Part shown: piece after piece, positions 44,658 to 53,768 of the stretch | Layout of the letters: each line of letters opens with the position of its first letter | Numbering within the stretch: the first letter of the stretch is position 1 | Source: CAZTGZ01 sp964613385 | GTDB lineage: Bacteria; Bacteroidota; Bacteroidia; NS11-12g; UBA9320 | Length of the DNA stretch: 64,000 nt | Assembly: GCA_964613385.1 (NCBI GenBank) | Contig: CAZTGZ010000007.1 | Span: forward strand, 33,125 to 97,124 | Direction of reading: 5' to 3' | The notes under the pieces: generated by a model | Databases searched by the model: none | What the model was told of the DNA's origin: nothing | What the model saw: the letters and a program-made list of their open reading frames with translations, nothing else | Translations under genes and position numbers: made by a program

Positions 44658-45713
44658 TTAACCTTTGGTTCCGATTCTGAATTTAAGGTGATTGTTCCAA
44701 ACCAGATTGAGATGTTTCCTGTATTCTTGCTGCAAGGCTCTTTGATATTGGTGTGTACTTAATATTCCTCTTTTCCAGGCCGAATAATTTTCTGTGGTGG
44801 AATTCTCAGGATTGGGATGATATAAAGGGCTCACCTCCAGAATTATAGGTGCAGAATTTGTGTCATCATGCTCCCAGCAAACATCATAAGCTGCGGAAGT
44901 GAGACCCAGATTTTGAGTATACTTAACCATGGTCTCCTTCCATTGATCAGGGAATGTATTAAATGTAACTCCGGAGCCATAAACTGTTGAAGTAGGCCGC
45001 CATTCCGGCGCGAGATTCCTGCGTGTATAGCTTGATACTACTTCGTTGCCAACCACAATCACCCGGATATCCATTTTCATAGGAACGATGCTTTGAACAA
45101 TGATCTCCGGATTTTTTTCCAGGGCCCGACGGATTTTTTTGGAACTTGAAAATTCCATTTGGGCGTGAATGAGATGCAGCCCTCTGGATCCATAAGAATG
45201 AGGTTCTTTTAAGATGCAGGGATATTCCAGATCTTTTGAGACTTGGTCAATTTTGTTGCTTTCAATGATGGTTGTTTTTGGAAAAGGGATATCAAGAGCT
45301 GAAAATTGCCGGTACATGTAAATTTTATTCTCCCAATATTTCAACTCTTTTGACTCGGGAAACACAAAATTGCCCTGATTTTCCAGCCGTTTAGCAAGAT
45401 TGAAGATATGAACAGCGTAATTGTCAAACCGATATGGATCCAGTTTGAAATGAGGCATGAGCAGAACCGTTTTATGACGGATTTTACCAACACTCTTTCT
45501 TTTCCATACAATAGAATAGGGGATATTGGAGGCTTGCATTTGTTCCACCAACGGAATAATTCTCAGGAATAAGTCCCCGAGATAATTATTCAGGAAAAGA
45601 GTCCTTTCCCAGTAAATGATGACGTTAGCATTTCTTTTTGAATGCAAGAGACATTTCAATAAGTCCGGAAGCCTGAGACAAAAAATAATTGCGTATTTAA
45701 GTAAGGATTTCAT
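44658..45713 (-). CDS. ATP-grasp domain protein
   Basis: A 351-residue protein. The ATP-grasp region spans about 125-310: the lid-side YPCILKEPHSYGSRGLHLI, EIIVQSIVPMKMDIRVIVVG, SSYTRRNLAPEWRPTSTVYG, and the metal-binding end IILEVSPLYHPNPEN (E and N ligands). This resembles RimK-like amino-acid ligases. The N-terminal 120 residues are preATP-grasp and include a hydrophobic stretch near the start. Such enzymes join a carboxylate to an amine or thiol with ATP. It overlaps the HAD gene by 17 bases. Attachment of an amino acid to a glycan or to an amine product of the neighbouring enzymes is speculation. Confidence 0.72.
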   Translation of the reverse strand: MKSLLKYAIIFCLRLPDLLKCLLHSKRNANVIIYWERTLFLNNYLGDLFLRIIPLVEQMQASNIPYSIVWKRKSVGKIRHKTVLLMPHFKLDPYRFDNYAVHIFNLAKRLENQGNFVFPESKELKYWENKIYMYRQFSALDIPFPKTTIIESNKIDQVSKDLEYPCILKEPHSYGSRGLHLIHAQMEFSSSKKIRRALEKNPEIIVQSIVPMKMDIRVIVVGNEVVSSYTRRNLAPEWRPTSTVYGSGVTFNTFPDQWKETMVKYTQNLGLTSAAYDVCWEHDDTNSAPIILEVSPLYHPNPENSTTENYSAWKRGILSTHQYQRALQQEYRKHLNLVWNNHLKFRIGTKG

Positions 45714-46224
45714 TATGTAAGGATTCTAGAAATTTCCAGTCAAAGACTTGTACATTAGGTAGTTGAGTTACTTTATTTCTGAAATCGACATTGATTTTTA
45801 CATCTTCCAGCGTTCCATATGAAAAATCTTCATATATGATGATTTTATTATAGCGATTAGATATCTGATATATATAGAACCATTTGTCCTCCATTCTTCG
45901 CACCAGAAAAAATTGTATCAACATACCACGGAAATTTTCGCGCAACCATTTAATGGTAGTTCTCCACAATAGGAAAGATCTGGCACTTATAAAAAATACA
46001 TCCGACTGATTATCGGCTTCCAGAACTATATTTCTCATCGTAGCATTGATGGGGAATTTTCCATGTTTGATGCCGTTTTTCTGATATAATCTGGAGTGAG
46101 TCAGGGTATTGTCAATATCAAATATGGTTGCGACATCTCCCTTATTCTTAAGTGTTAGCAGGAAAAGAGTCTGATGGTAGGTTTTTACCAACAACCAGAT
46201 AACATTTAAAATGAAATATTTCAA
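45697..46224 (-). CDS. HAD-superfamily phosphatase-like protein
   Basis: A 175-residue protein. After a hydrophobic N-terminus (MKYFILNVIWLLVKTYHQTL, possibly a membrane anchor) comes HAD motif I in TIFDIDNTLTHSRLYQ near residue 36 (nucleophile Asp and general-acid Asp both present), motif II in DVFFISARSFLLWRTT near 95, and a weak motif IV region, IIIYEDFSYGTLEDV. The fold cap is short (C0/C2-like). It probably hydrolyses a phosphorylated small molecule. It overlaps the aminotransferase gene (ATGA) and the ATP-grasp gene, so the three are translationally coupled. Confidence 0.72.
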   Translation of the reverse strand: MKYFILNVIWLLVKTYHQTLFLLTLKNKGDVATIFDIDNTLTHSRLYQKNGIKHGKFPINATMRNIVLEADNQSDVFFISARSFLLWRTTIKWLRENFRGMLIQFFLVRRMEDKWFYIYQISNRYNKIIIYEDFSYGTLEDVKINVDFRNKVTQLPNVQVFDWKFLESLHNEILT

Positions 46225-47366
46225 TGAGACAAGACTTTTTGCAAAGCCCGAATGATGAGCTCGTTTTCAACTTCGCTTCTACAGGCAATTCTCAGAAATT
46301 CGCCGGATAGCCCAATTTTGTCGTAGCAGGTTCGAACATATACTCCGTGGTGAAACAACAACTCGAAAAATATGTCGTCTGCTGTTTTTCCATTCAATAT
46401 TTCAACCAGAAAAAAGTTAGCATTACCTGGATATACTTTAATTCCTTCCAATTGACTTAATTCTGTACTGAATTTCTGCAATTCGTTGTTGTATCGAAGT
46501 CTCTCCTTGCGGTACAATTTCTGAAATTCCGGATTCAGGTATAAATCGAAAAAGTACTCTCCAAAGCCATTAATATTCCAAAGGAAATTTTTGGGATTTA
46601 TGAGTTCAATATTTTTTTCAGAAGAAATCAGATATCCTGCTCTGATACCGGCAATCCCGAAATCCTTGGACATGCTTTTCACGATGACCAAATTGGGAAA
46701 GTCATGTATCAGTTTATAATAGATATTTTGATCAAGTTCGTCATCTTTTAACGCGAAATGAGAGAAACTTTCATCCAGAATTATGGTGTCGAGATGGGTT
46801 AATTGTGAAATCAAACTGATAAGATCCGTATATGGAAGGAAGGTACCATTGGGATTGTTCGGACTGATGAGACAGAGATGATTCGCATGACTATTTTGAA
46901 CTGCTTCTAATATCGAATTCGTATTGAAAAGGTAATTTTCTTCCTTATTCAGGTTTAAATGGGACACTTTTATTTCTGAAGAAGCAAATTCGTAATAAGG
47001 GCTAAAAGTCGGGATTGGCAGTAGGAGCGTTCCTTTGGTGATCAGGTTGTCAAAAATTGCTTTTATGCCTTCAGTAGCTCCGTTGCATACAAAAACATTG
47101 TTTTCCGTTACACCGGCAAATTTGGCAATTTGTATGGCCAGCGTCTGATTTTGACTGGGGTAAAATTCGAGAATGTCGCGTATTTTCTTCTTGTTGAGGG
47201 TTAAGTCCCTATCCAATTCACTTAAAAAAAGTTCCGTGGCATATGGATTTGACAAAAAGCAGGCGTCAACTTCGATTTGCAAATCCGGGAAGTTGCGCTT
47301 CAGTTCAAATAGACTCGGAGAATGGGAGCCCGTTTTTTGCTTTAATTCTCTATATAATTCTATCAT
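46221..47366 (-). CDS. PLP-dependent aminotransferase/decarboxylase, HisC/CobD-like
   Basis: A 381-residue fold-type I PLP enzyme. Landmarks are NVFVCNGATEGIKAIFDNLI near residue 95, LCLISPNNPNGTFLPY, TIILDESFSHFALKDDE and the PLP-linked Lys in VIVKSMSKDFGIAGIRAGYL near 225. It is closer to histidinol-phosphate aminotransferase and CobD threonine-phosphate decarboxylase than to DegT sugar aminotransferases. Relatives in capsule loci, such as Campylobacter Cj1437, decarboxylate serine phosphate to ethanolamine phosphate. Decarboxylation or transamination of a phosphorylated amino acid is therefore the working idea, with the HAD protein next door. Confidence 0.78.
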   Translation of the reverse strand: MIELYRELKQKTGSHSPSLFELKRNFPDLQIEVDACFLSNPYATELFLSELDRDLTLNKKKIRDILEFYPSQNQTLAIQIAKFAGVTENNVFVCNGATEGIKAIFDNLITKGTLLLPIPTFSPYYEFASSEIKVSHLNLNKEENYLFNTNSILEAVQNSHANHLCLISPNNPNGTFLPYTDLISLISQLTHLDTIILDESFSHFALKDDELDQNIYYKLIHDFPNLVIVKSMSKDFGIAGIRAGYLISSEKNIELINPKNFLWNINGFGEYFFDLYLNPEFQKLYRKERLRYNNELQKFSTELSQLEGIKVYPGNANFFLVEILNGKTADDIFFELLFHHGVYVRTCYDKIGLSGEFLRIACRSEVENELIIRALQKVLSH

Positions 47367-48453
47367 AATCTAAAATAATATTAGACCAATGGTGTTTCTT
47401 AGCCCAGGTAATGGCGTTTTCCGGTTTAAAATATTCTGTATTGAGGGCCTTTTTCAGTGCATCTCTAATCTCGTTTGCGTTATTGCCATCGACCAGAAAG
47501 CCGCTCTTTCCGTCGTCCACTGCATCTTCGATACCGCAACCCCGTGCTCCAATCACAGGGAGTCCCAGAAAATTGGCTTCCAAAGCCACAATTCCGAATC
47601 CCTCAACGTCCCCATCGCTTTGGTTTTCACTAAGTAAGATGAAAACATCGGCATTTCGGTATTCAAATTTCAAATCTTCATGTTTTTCAACTAAACCTGT
47701 GAATTTGATATGTTTTTCAACGTTTAGCTTCTTCGCCAGAACTTTTAATTCACGCTGTAAAGTGGGCAAGCCTACAATGTTGTACTTAAGATTTGGGAAT
47801 TTCAGAATGAGATGCGGTAATGCCTTAATTACGCGATGTTGTCCTTTTCTGCGGGTCATGTTCCCAACCGTTAGCAAAACGGGGAATTCCTCTGTAGTTC
47901 TTTTCGTTTTTGTCTCCGGATTCCAGTTGTCCGTGAAGTTTATCCCATTTGGGATTATTTGGCAATGTACAGATACCAGCTTTAGTACATTTTCTTTTGC
48001 GAATCGAGAAACGCAGACCACATTATGTACTTTCTTAAGGCGTCGTTTTATCCATTGCTTAAAGATAACTCTACCTCTTAAAGGTTCATAACCATGGATA
48101 ATGGTTGTTGTTTTAAATGACTTAAGATTTAAAACAAAGCCTCCTAAGATTATCTCATTTCTACCGGATAATACCAAAGAATCGAAATGCAGTGTATTTA
48201 AATAAAATAGTATTTCAAAGAATCGAATAAATGGGATCCGGAATCGGATTCTGACAATTCGGAATTTACAATCTTGATTAAACTTTTGGATAGTACCATG
48301 ATCTGCATAATCCTGTCGGCATAACACGGTAACATCATACCCGATTTTTTGAAGATTATCGGCAAGACTCCAGGCATGCATACCAATTCCTCCTGGTCCC
48401 GGTGGGAACTCAGGCGTGAAAATCAGAACTTTTTTTGACCGGGTACTGTTCAC
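47350..48453 (-). CDS. Family 4 glycosyltransferase
   Basis: A 367-residue GT-B enzyme. VLIFTPEFPPGPGGIGMHAW is the glycine-rich N-terminal loop of the family. HNVVCVSRFAKENVLKLVSV and the donor-domain LLTVGNMTRRKGQHRVIKAL near residue 190 follow, with the nucleotide-sugar motif VEGFGIVALEANFLGLPVIG (E-x7-E). It overlaps the PLP enzyme gene by 17 bases and the GT2 gene by four. The acceptor is unknown. Confidence 0.93.
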   Translation of the reverse strand: MNSTRSKKVLIFTPEFPPGPGGIGMHAWSLADNLQKIGYDVTVLCRQDYADHGTIQKFNQDCKFRIVRIRFRIPFIRFFEILFYLNTLHFDSLVLSGRNEIILGGFVLNLKSFKTTTIIHGYEPLRGRVIFKQWIKRRLKKVHNVVCVSRFAKENVLKLVSVHCQIIPNGINFTDNWNPETKTKRTTEEFPVLLTVGNMTRRKGQHRVIKALPHLILKFPNLKYNIVGLPTLQRELKVLAKKLNVEKHIKFTGLVEKHEDLKFEYRNADVFILLSENQSDGDVEGFGIVALEANFLGLPVIGARGCGIEDAVDDGKSGFLVDGNNANEIRDALKKALNTEYFKPENAITWAKKHHWSNIILDYDRII

Positions 48454-49772
48454 TTGAAAAGTTCAATTATTTCACCTTCGGATAACTTTTGGCCGGACTG
48501 TTTCCAACTTCTGTATACTGAAATAGAAATAAGGGGCAAGAACAAAATTCCGGGAATAAAGCTCAGAAACAATAATACCGGATATCTTTTAAATTTATAT
48601 GGTATAATGGAAGGAATGACCGAGTTCAATATGAGAAGTCGCGCGGCTCTTGACCCAAAATACTTTCTGACCAGATACAATACACTTGGCACCGGTCTTG
48701 GTGCTAAAATAGAAGAAGGTCTGAATGCATCCCAACTTCCCATTTGACGCAAACCACCTTCCGGAACTTTTAAATGGATACGCTTGGCCTTTGGATTACT
48801 CACATTTTTAAACCCGGACAAATACGCCCTCAAACCAAATTCGGCATCACCCATTCTCTGTTTTTCAAACTGCCGATCAAATAGTCCCGTGGTTTGAAAA
48901 ACTTTTTTATCAATCATCACATTGCCCGTATCAATCTGATCAGACCATCGATAGTGATTATAGTGAGGTGGAATTTTTGCACCTACCGCAGACAAAGAAA
49001 CACCCGAAGAAATATCTGCATTAAAATGTCGAATGCACGCTAAATGGGCGCTAATCCAATTTGGATCTACTCTGGAGTCATCATCAAACAACAAAACATA
49101 GTCGGCATCGCTCCATTTTACAGCTGTATTTCTGGCATTCCATAAGGCCTTTTCTTCCTGATATTTCAATTTTATATCCAATTTAAAGTTGGTGTAAAAT
49201 TCTTTCTGAAAAGGCTCACTCTGGTCGATGATGATGACATCAAAGTTGGAATATTCCTGTTTCTCCAGATCGTGAAGAACATCTTTTAAATAGATGTATC
49301 GATTGAGTGTAGGAATGATGACGCTGACCTTTGGTTGGTCAGAATCCGATGAAGAGGTATTATGCTGAATAACCTCTGAAAATAAGGATATGCGTTTTAC
49401 CGATAAACTTTTTAATAGTCCATAAATTTCTTTAATGGGATTACAAAGGGAGAAAATCCGGATGAAGAAAATATAAAAACGCCAGACAGGATTGTAATAC
49501 TTTGCTACAAATCGATATTCATCCTGTATGGGGATTTCAACATTTAGGTTTAAAGAAGATTTCGTGTCAGAGATATATCCTTTCTGCATTGCCTGCCATG
49601 AAAGGTCTACCAAATTGGCGTTATTATCTGAGTAACCGTCATCAGATTTGAGCAAACTTCGAATTTCTTGCGGAATAGATTCCGGATTTTGAAAAATACC
49701 TAAATCTTTCCCAGGTTTCAACAAGAAATACCAATGAGGCTGAATATATTTTACAAATCTAAAAGGGAACAT
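48450..49772 (-). CDS. Family 2 glycosyltransferase with N-terminal extension
   Basis: A 440-residue protein. The first 145 residues have no recognised domain and include a hydrophobic patch (WRFYIFFIRIFSLCNPI). The GT-A domain begins at VSVIIPTLNRYIYLKDVLHD near 150. It has DVIIIDQSEPFQKEF, the metal site in YVLLFDDDSRVDPNWI near 230, and GVSLSAVGAKI. QRMGDAEFGLRAYLSGF is the acceptor-side motif. C-terminal helices (YPVLLFLSFIPGILFLPLIS) anchor it in the membrane. Confidence 0.9.
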   Translation of the reverse strand: MFPFRFVKYIQPHWYFLLKPGKDLGIFQNPESIPQEIRSLLKSDDGYSDNNANLVDLSWQAMQKGYISDTKSSLNLNVEIPIQDEYRFVAKYYNPVWRFYIFFIRIFSLCNPIKEIYGLLKSLSVKRISLFSEVIQHNTSSSDSDQPKVSVIIPTLNRYIYLKDVLHDLEKQEYSNFDVIIIDQSEPFQKEFYTNFKLDIKLKYQEEKALWNARNTAVKWSDADYVLLFDDDSRVDPNWISAHLACIRHFNADISSGVSLSAVGAKIPPHYNHYRWSDQIDTGNVMIDKKVFQTTGLFDRQFEKQRMGDAEFGLRAYLSGFKNVSNPKAKRIHLKVPEGGLRQMGSWDAFRPSSILAPRPVPSVLYLVRKYFGSRAARLLILNSVIPSIIPYKFKRYPVLLFLSFIPGILFLPLISISVYRSWKQSGQKLSEGEIIELFK

Positions 49773-50814
49773 TGGGCAACATGTTAATCATCCCCTTCAA
49801 ACTCAGATTTTGTTTCCAAAGCGCACGGTTGTTTTCCTGAAATCTGATAAATTCTTCGGCACTGATTTTTTCATGAAAGTTGCGGATCATTTCGGGCATT
49901 TTGGCTCGTTGTTTCCACGGAATTATGATGCAGTGCCGGGTCCAGTCAATACTGTTTTCAAAAGGCCACAGCACATCGGTGTCTAAAATCACCGGTATGC
50001 GTCCCATCATAAGGGTTTCTGTGAACCGCACCGAAAAATTCCCTCCACCTCTAACACAAAAAACATAAGGAGAGTTATATAAGTTGTCATAGTACTCCTT
50101 GGTTGTTTGCTCTCTCTCCTCCTCTGAAATTGCGCCGGCTCTATATTTGTCTCTGCGTATGATGTTGGTACTGAGATTTGGGCTCTTTTCCAATAATTTC
50201 AGACATTTATTTCGTTGGAATGCGGATGGAAATAAAGGCTCATAATCCATTCGCAAGGGATTTGAAATAAGTCTTTTCAGGTTGATCCAAAGCAGTTTGG
50301 CAATTTCTTTTCCGGCCTTACTTAATTTATCGCTTGCATGACCGCAAAAACCGACCATCGGTAAAGCAGATTTAGGCAAAGGCTTAAATCCATCGGGGCC
50401 ATAAAATCGTATCAATTGATCTGAAAGCGCGAATGGAAACCCTGAATTATTGTTACCCAATTGACGTCTGAATCCACCCATTCTGAAAAAATGAATGTGA
50501 GAATATGCCTCGAACTTTTCGCCGTAATCCCCTTCAATCATAGCAAAACCTTTGATATTCAAAGATTTAAGTTGATCGTTTATTTCACCTAAGCGATGTT
50601 TCCCAATTTGATTTATGTAGAATTGAATGGAATAGGGAAGTAGGGCTAAATCTGCGCTTTCCGGTTCAGACAATTCTATTTCGGTATCATTGAGACCCCA
50701 ATCAAGGATGTGGTTATTCGACCAATGATCCCCATCTAAAAAGGGCCTTACCAACAAGAAATACTGTTTGGCCGCTAATTGACCATGTGGAGCATCTGTG
50801 ATGTAGATTTTCAA
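49759..50814 (-). CDS. Exostosin-like glycosyltransferase
   Basis: A 351-residue protein with the exostosin-family C-terminal signature: SPYVFCVRGGGNFSVRFTET near residue 250, then LMMGRIPVILDTDVLWPFEN, then CIIIPWKQRAKMPEMIRNF. The N-terminal half (HGQLAAKQYFLLVRPFLDGD) is unlike eukaryotic exostosins. Bacterial members are GT-B-like enzymes of unknown acceptor found in capsule and O-antigen loci. It overlaps the GT2 gene and the next gene. Family assignment is fairly secure, function less so. Confidence 0.75.
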   Translation of the reverse strand: MKIYITDAPHGQLAAKQYFLLVRPFLDGDHWSNNHILDWGLNDTEIELSEPESADLALLPYSIQFYINQIGKHRLGEINDQLKSLNIKGFAMIEGDYGEKFEAYSHIHFFRMGGFRRQLGNNNSGFPFALSDQLIRFYGPDGFKPLPKSALPMVGFCGHASDKLSKAGKEIAKLLWINLKRLISNPLRMDYEPLFPSAFQRNKCLKLLEKSPNLSTNIIRRDKYRAGAISEEEREQTTKEYYDNLYNSPYVFCVRGGGNFSVRFTETLMMGRIPVILDTDVLWPFENSIDWTRHCIIIPWKQRAKMPEMIRNFHEKISAEEFIRFQENNRALWKQNLSLKGMINMLPNVPF

Positions 50815-51917
50815 TCTGTCAGAATTTCAAAGGCCTGGTTCACGGCATTCAAAACCGCTACTTTTGATTGCAGTCTCTCTTCATAAAAAGCGGAGGCATT
50901 CTGTTTCATGGCACTCCTTCTTTCGGGGTTGGCCATTAATTCTTTGCATTGTTGAATTGCCTCTTCTACCTGAACAAAAGTTATAAAAGCTTCATTGTCG
51001 GAAGAATAAGGCAAATAATGGACGCTTTTTTCACTGACGGTGCAGCATCCCCATTGCAAGTATTCCATGAATTTCCATGGAACGGATTGACCAAAACCAT
51101 TGGTACTGATGACGATGTCGGCAGATTTTACGAATTTTTTGTAATTCTCCGGGTTGGGGTCAACATTGGTCAGGCAATCACGGTAGCGTTCGTCTATGGA
51201 ACCACTAAAAAACATACCACCTACAAATGACGCTCCAAACTCACCTCTCATTTTTCGGATAAGATTGGCCCGCATCTCATTCAATCCGGCAGAGAGTCTG
51301 TTGTTTTCCCAGGTATGACACTGAACCTGGAAGAAAATGAATGGATGTGTCGGAATTTCCGTTGTAAATAGCGGTTGAGCAGAGGAGCCTGATGATTTTT
51401 TAGGAGATGTTTTTGTAAGTTTCTGCATTGAAGTCAAGGGTTCCGAAATTACCCTGCTCAGGTATTTCAAATACTCCGCCTTTTTCCAGGTACTCATCAC
51501 CCGATTATCAGAAATGCGGGCAGATTGGTTGGGTCCAAAAGGCAAGATAATTTTGTCAAGAACCTTCAATTCAGACTGATTTGCAGGGAAGGCACGTTTG
51601 AAAATGATATCACATTTTTTTAATGAATGGACAGCGTACATTTCTTCCCAATCCTGTAAATCTATACCGATACGCAGATTTTTCCGGTCTTTCAGTCGGG
51701 TAACCTCCAATTCAATGCACCAGGGATATCCCTTTGAGCTTCGATGAGGTTTATCCGGATGTTGAATCCAGCGGTTTTTTAACAATAAACCCTGTGTGCT
51801 GAAGTCTATTTCAATCAGCGATTCCTTTTCGAGTTCAAGAAGTCCTGAAATTACAAAAGGACTATGTCTTTGATCCTCGGAGAGATGCGCTGTGATGCGG
51901 TATAAACCTTGATTCAC
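50811..51917 (-). CDS. Glycosyltransferase-like protein with unrecognised N-terminal domain
   Basis: A 368-residue protein. The first 180 residues (MNQGLYRITAHLSEDQRHSP onward) match no domain I know. The C-terminal part, from about residue 190, has the GT-B donor-domain pattern: NYKKFVKSADIVISTNGFGQ, SVPWKFMEYLQWGCCTVSEK, and a C-terminal helix with ANPERRSAMKQNASAFYEER. It resembles the glycosyltransferase family 1 or exostosin-like partner often found beside an exostosin gene. The two genes overlap by four bases and may work as a pair. Catalytic activity is not assured. Confidence 0.6.
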   Translation of the reverse strand: MNQGLYRITAHLSEDQRHSPFVISGLLELEKESLIEIDFSTQGLLLKNRWIQHPDKPHRSSKGYPWCIELEVTRLKDRKNLRIGIDLQDWEEMYAVHSLKKCDIIFKRAFPANQSELKVLDKIILPFGPNQSARISDNRVMSTWKKAEYLKYLSRVISEPLTSMQKLTKTSPKKSSGSSAQPLFTTEIPTHPFIFFQVQCHTWENNRLSAGLNEMRANLIRKMRGEFGASFVGGMFFSGSIDERYRDCLTNVDPNPENYKKFVKSADIVISTNGFGQSVPWKFMEYLQWGCCTVSEKSVHYLPYSSDNEAFITFVQVEEAIQQCKELMANPERRSAMKQNASAFYEERLQSKVAVLNAVNQAFEILTD

Positions 51918-52987
51918 GACTGTGCAAAGCTTCTACCGGCCATATGGTCATGCATTTCAACAAGCGTTTGCTCGAGATCATATTTCCAAGTCCACGTTGG
52001 GTAGTGAAGTTTGAATTTACTGAGATCTGAAATCCACCAGATATGGTCACCGATGCGGTTATTTTCGGCATAACTGTAGTTCATTTTGCGACCTGTGATG
52101 GATTCAATAATTTGAATGGCCTCCTGCATTGAACAGTTAGCATGTGTGCCACCTCCGGCATTATAAACCTCACCGGGTTTTGGATTTTGATAGAAATGCC
52201 AGAACATGTTTACGAGGTCGTAGCTGTGAATATTATCCCTGACCTGCTTCCCTTTATACCCGAAAATCGTGTAGTGATTTCCGGTGATTCCGCATTTCAT
52301 CAGATAAGACAAAAATCCATGTAACTGAGCTCCGCTGTGATTTGGACCGGTTAAGCAGCCTCCTCTGAAAGTACCTGTTTTTAATCCAAAGTATTTACCA
52401 TATTCCTGAACCATGATATCCGCTGCCACTTTACTGGCGCCAAATACGCTGTGTTTGCTTTGATCTATGGTCATATTTTCATCGATTCCTTTTCCAAAAT
52501 ACGGGTGATCCTGGCTAATCTCCCATCTGTGCTCCAATTCCACCAAGGGGAGATAATTGGGTGTATCTCCATAAACTTTATTGGTTGAAGTGAAAATGAA
52601 AACTGCTTCTGGACAATACTTTCGGGTTAGTTCCAACATATTCAGGGTTCCATTGGCATTTACGGTAAAATCTGTTATTGGCTCGTTCGCGGCCCAATCA
52701 TGGCTGGGTTGCGCTGCGGTATGAATAACCATATCAATATCGCTGTTGTGTTCAGCAAAGACTTTTTCAAGGGTCGAATAATCTCTGATGTCAATGTCCA
52801 GAGATTGGAAATTCTCAAATTGAGCATCCAATCTGTTTTTATTCCAGGATGTGTCTCCATTCTCTCCAAAAAAATACTTTCTTAAATTGTTGTCGATTCC
52901 GATTACTTTCTCGGCTTTCGATGCAAAAAAGCTGACGGATTCACCTCCGATAAGACCACTGGATCCGGTAATAATAACGGTTTTCAT
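51914..52987 (-). CDS. NAD-dependent sugar epimerase, CDP-paratose 2-epimerase-like
   Basis: A 357-residue short-chain dehydrogenase. GSSGLIGGESVSFFASKAEK binds NAD, and VFIFTSTNKVYGDTPNYLPL holds the catalytic Thr/Ser. HSVFGASKVAADIMVQEYGK near 170 has the catalytic Lys but Phe where most relatives carry Tyr; I believe this branch shares that change. FRGGCLTGPNHSGAQLHGFL and QVRDNIHSYDLVNMF are typical of RfbE-like epimerases. It probably epimerises or reduces a nucleotide-activated sugar. Overlaps its neighbours by four bases. Confidence 0.85.
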   Translation of the reverse strand: MKTVIITGSSGLIGGESVSFFASKAEKVIGIDNNLRKYFFGENGDTSWNKNRLDAQFENFQSLDIDIRDYSTLEKVFAEHNSDIDMVIHTAAQPSHDWAANEPITDFTVNANGTLNMLELTRKYCPEAVFIFTSTNKVYGDTPNYLPLVELEHRWEISQDHPYFGKGIDENMTIDQSKHSVFGASKVAADIMVQEYGKYFGLKTGTFRGGCLTGPNHSGAQLHGFLSYLMKCGITGNHYTIFGYKGKQVRDNIHSYDLVNMFWHFYQNPKPGEVYNAGGGTHANCSMQEAIQIIESITGRKMNYSYAENNRIGDHIWWISDLSKFKLHYPTWTWKYDLEQTLVEMHDHMAGRSFAQS

Positions 52988-53763
52988 GTTTTTGGCAAGT
53001 TGTGTAATTTGTTATATAATTGGTTGTTTAAAAAGAGTATGTCGAATTTAAGTGCCTGTAGTTTTGAGTTTTCGTAGACTCCGTAAATATTGTATGGGGT
53101 GAAGCCCAGGTTCTGAAGATAAGAAATGATATCACCAACCAGGGGTTGATGTTCATATCCCGCCACAAAATTGACTTCCGTTAAAATGGCATTGACCTTT
53201 TGATTCCTGAGGTAATCTTCAAGTCCACTCAGCGCCTTCAGTTCAAAACCTTCCACATCTAATTTGAGGATGTCAATACAGTCGATGTCTGATTGCTTGC
53301 AGAATTCACCTAAAGATACAATCGGCACATCTATGCGTTTGTAATTGGATGCACCGGAATTCTTTCCTAAATCATTGGGTTCTAAAAAGGATGAATTTCC
53401 GGTATTGGCGTTCTGGAAAAATGGAATTGTTCCTTCAATTTCTCCTACTCCAACATTGTGGCAGCTCACGTTGCGATCAGAAAGATAAGATGCGGAAAGT
53501 TTGCTGAATACGGCAGGATTGGGTTCAAAAGCGTGGATAGTTGCATCCGGAAAATTCTTCCTGAATTGAAAAGTCATAAAGCCGACGTTGGCGCCGGCGT
53601 CGAAGATGTTTTTCACAGGATAATTCAGAAAATTAAAAATGGACTTCAAATCCACAATGGGGTCTTTGTTGATTTTGCGCAGCTCGCGTTTCAGAACCAT
53701 TCGAGCCCTGCTAACCAGCCGTTTACGGAAAACAAATCGGGTGAGGAAATTTTTATAGTACAT
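52984..53763 (-). CDS. FkbM-family methyltransferase
   Basis: A 259-residue S-adenosylmethionine-dependent methyltransferase. Motif I is VKNIFDAGANVGFMTFQFRK near residue 51, followed by ATIHAFEPNPAVFSKLSASY. The FkbM hallmark CIDILKLDVEGFELKALSGL lies near 165. Such enzymes O-methylate sugars or small molecules. Its position between two epimerase genes suggests it methylates a locus-specific sugar (inference). A stop-to-start gap of five bases separates it from the upstream epimerase gene. Confidence 0.9.
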   Translation of the reverse strand: MYYKNFLTRFVFRKRLVSRARMVLKRELRKINKDPIVDLKSIFNFLNYPVKNIFDAGANVGFMTFQFRKNFPDATIHAFEPNPAVFSKLSASYLSDRNVSCHNVGVGEIEGTIPFFQNANTGNSSFLEPNDLGKNSGASNYKRIDVPIVSLGEFCKQSDIDCIDILKLDVEGFELKALSGLEDYLRNQKVNAILTEVNFVAGYEHQPLVGDIISYLQNLGFTPYNIYGVYENSKLQALKFDILFLNNQLYNKLHNLPKT

Positions 53764-53768
53764 GTTAG

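Noticed and set aside
47411..48091. A 226-codon plus-strand frame inside the glycosyltransferase at 47350-48453
   Set aside because: It lies fully opposite a gene with clear family motifs, has a serine- and phenylalanine-rich composition typical of antisense shadows, and has no motif of its own.
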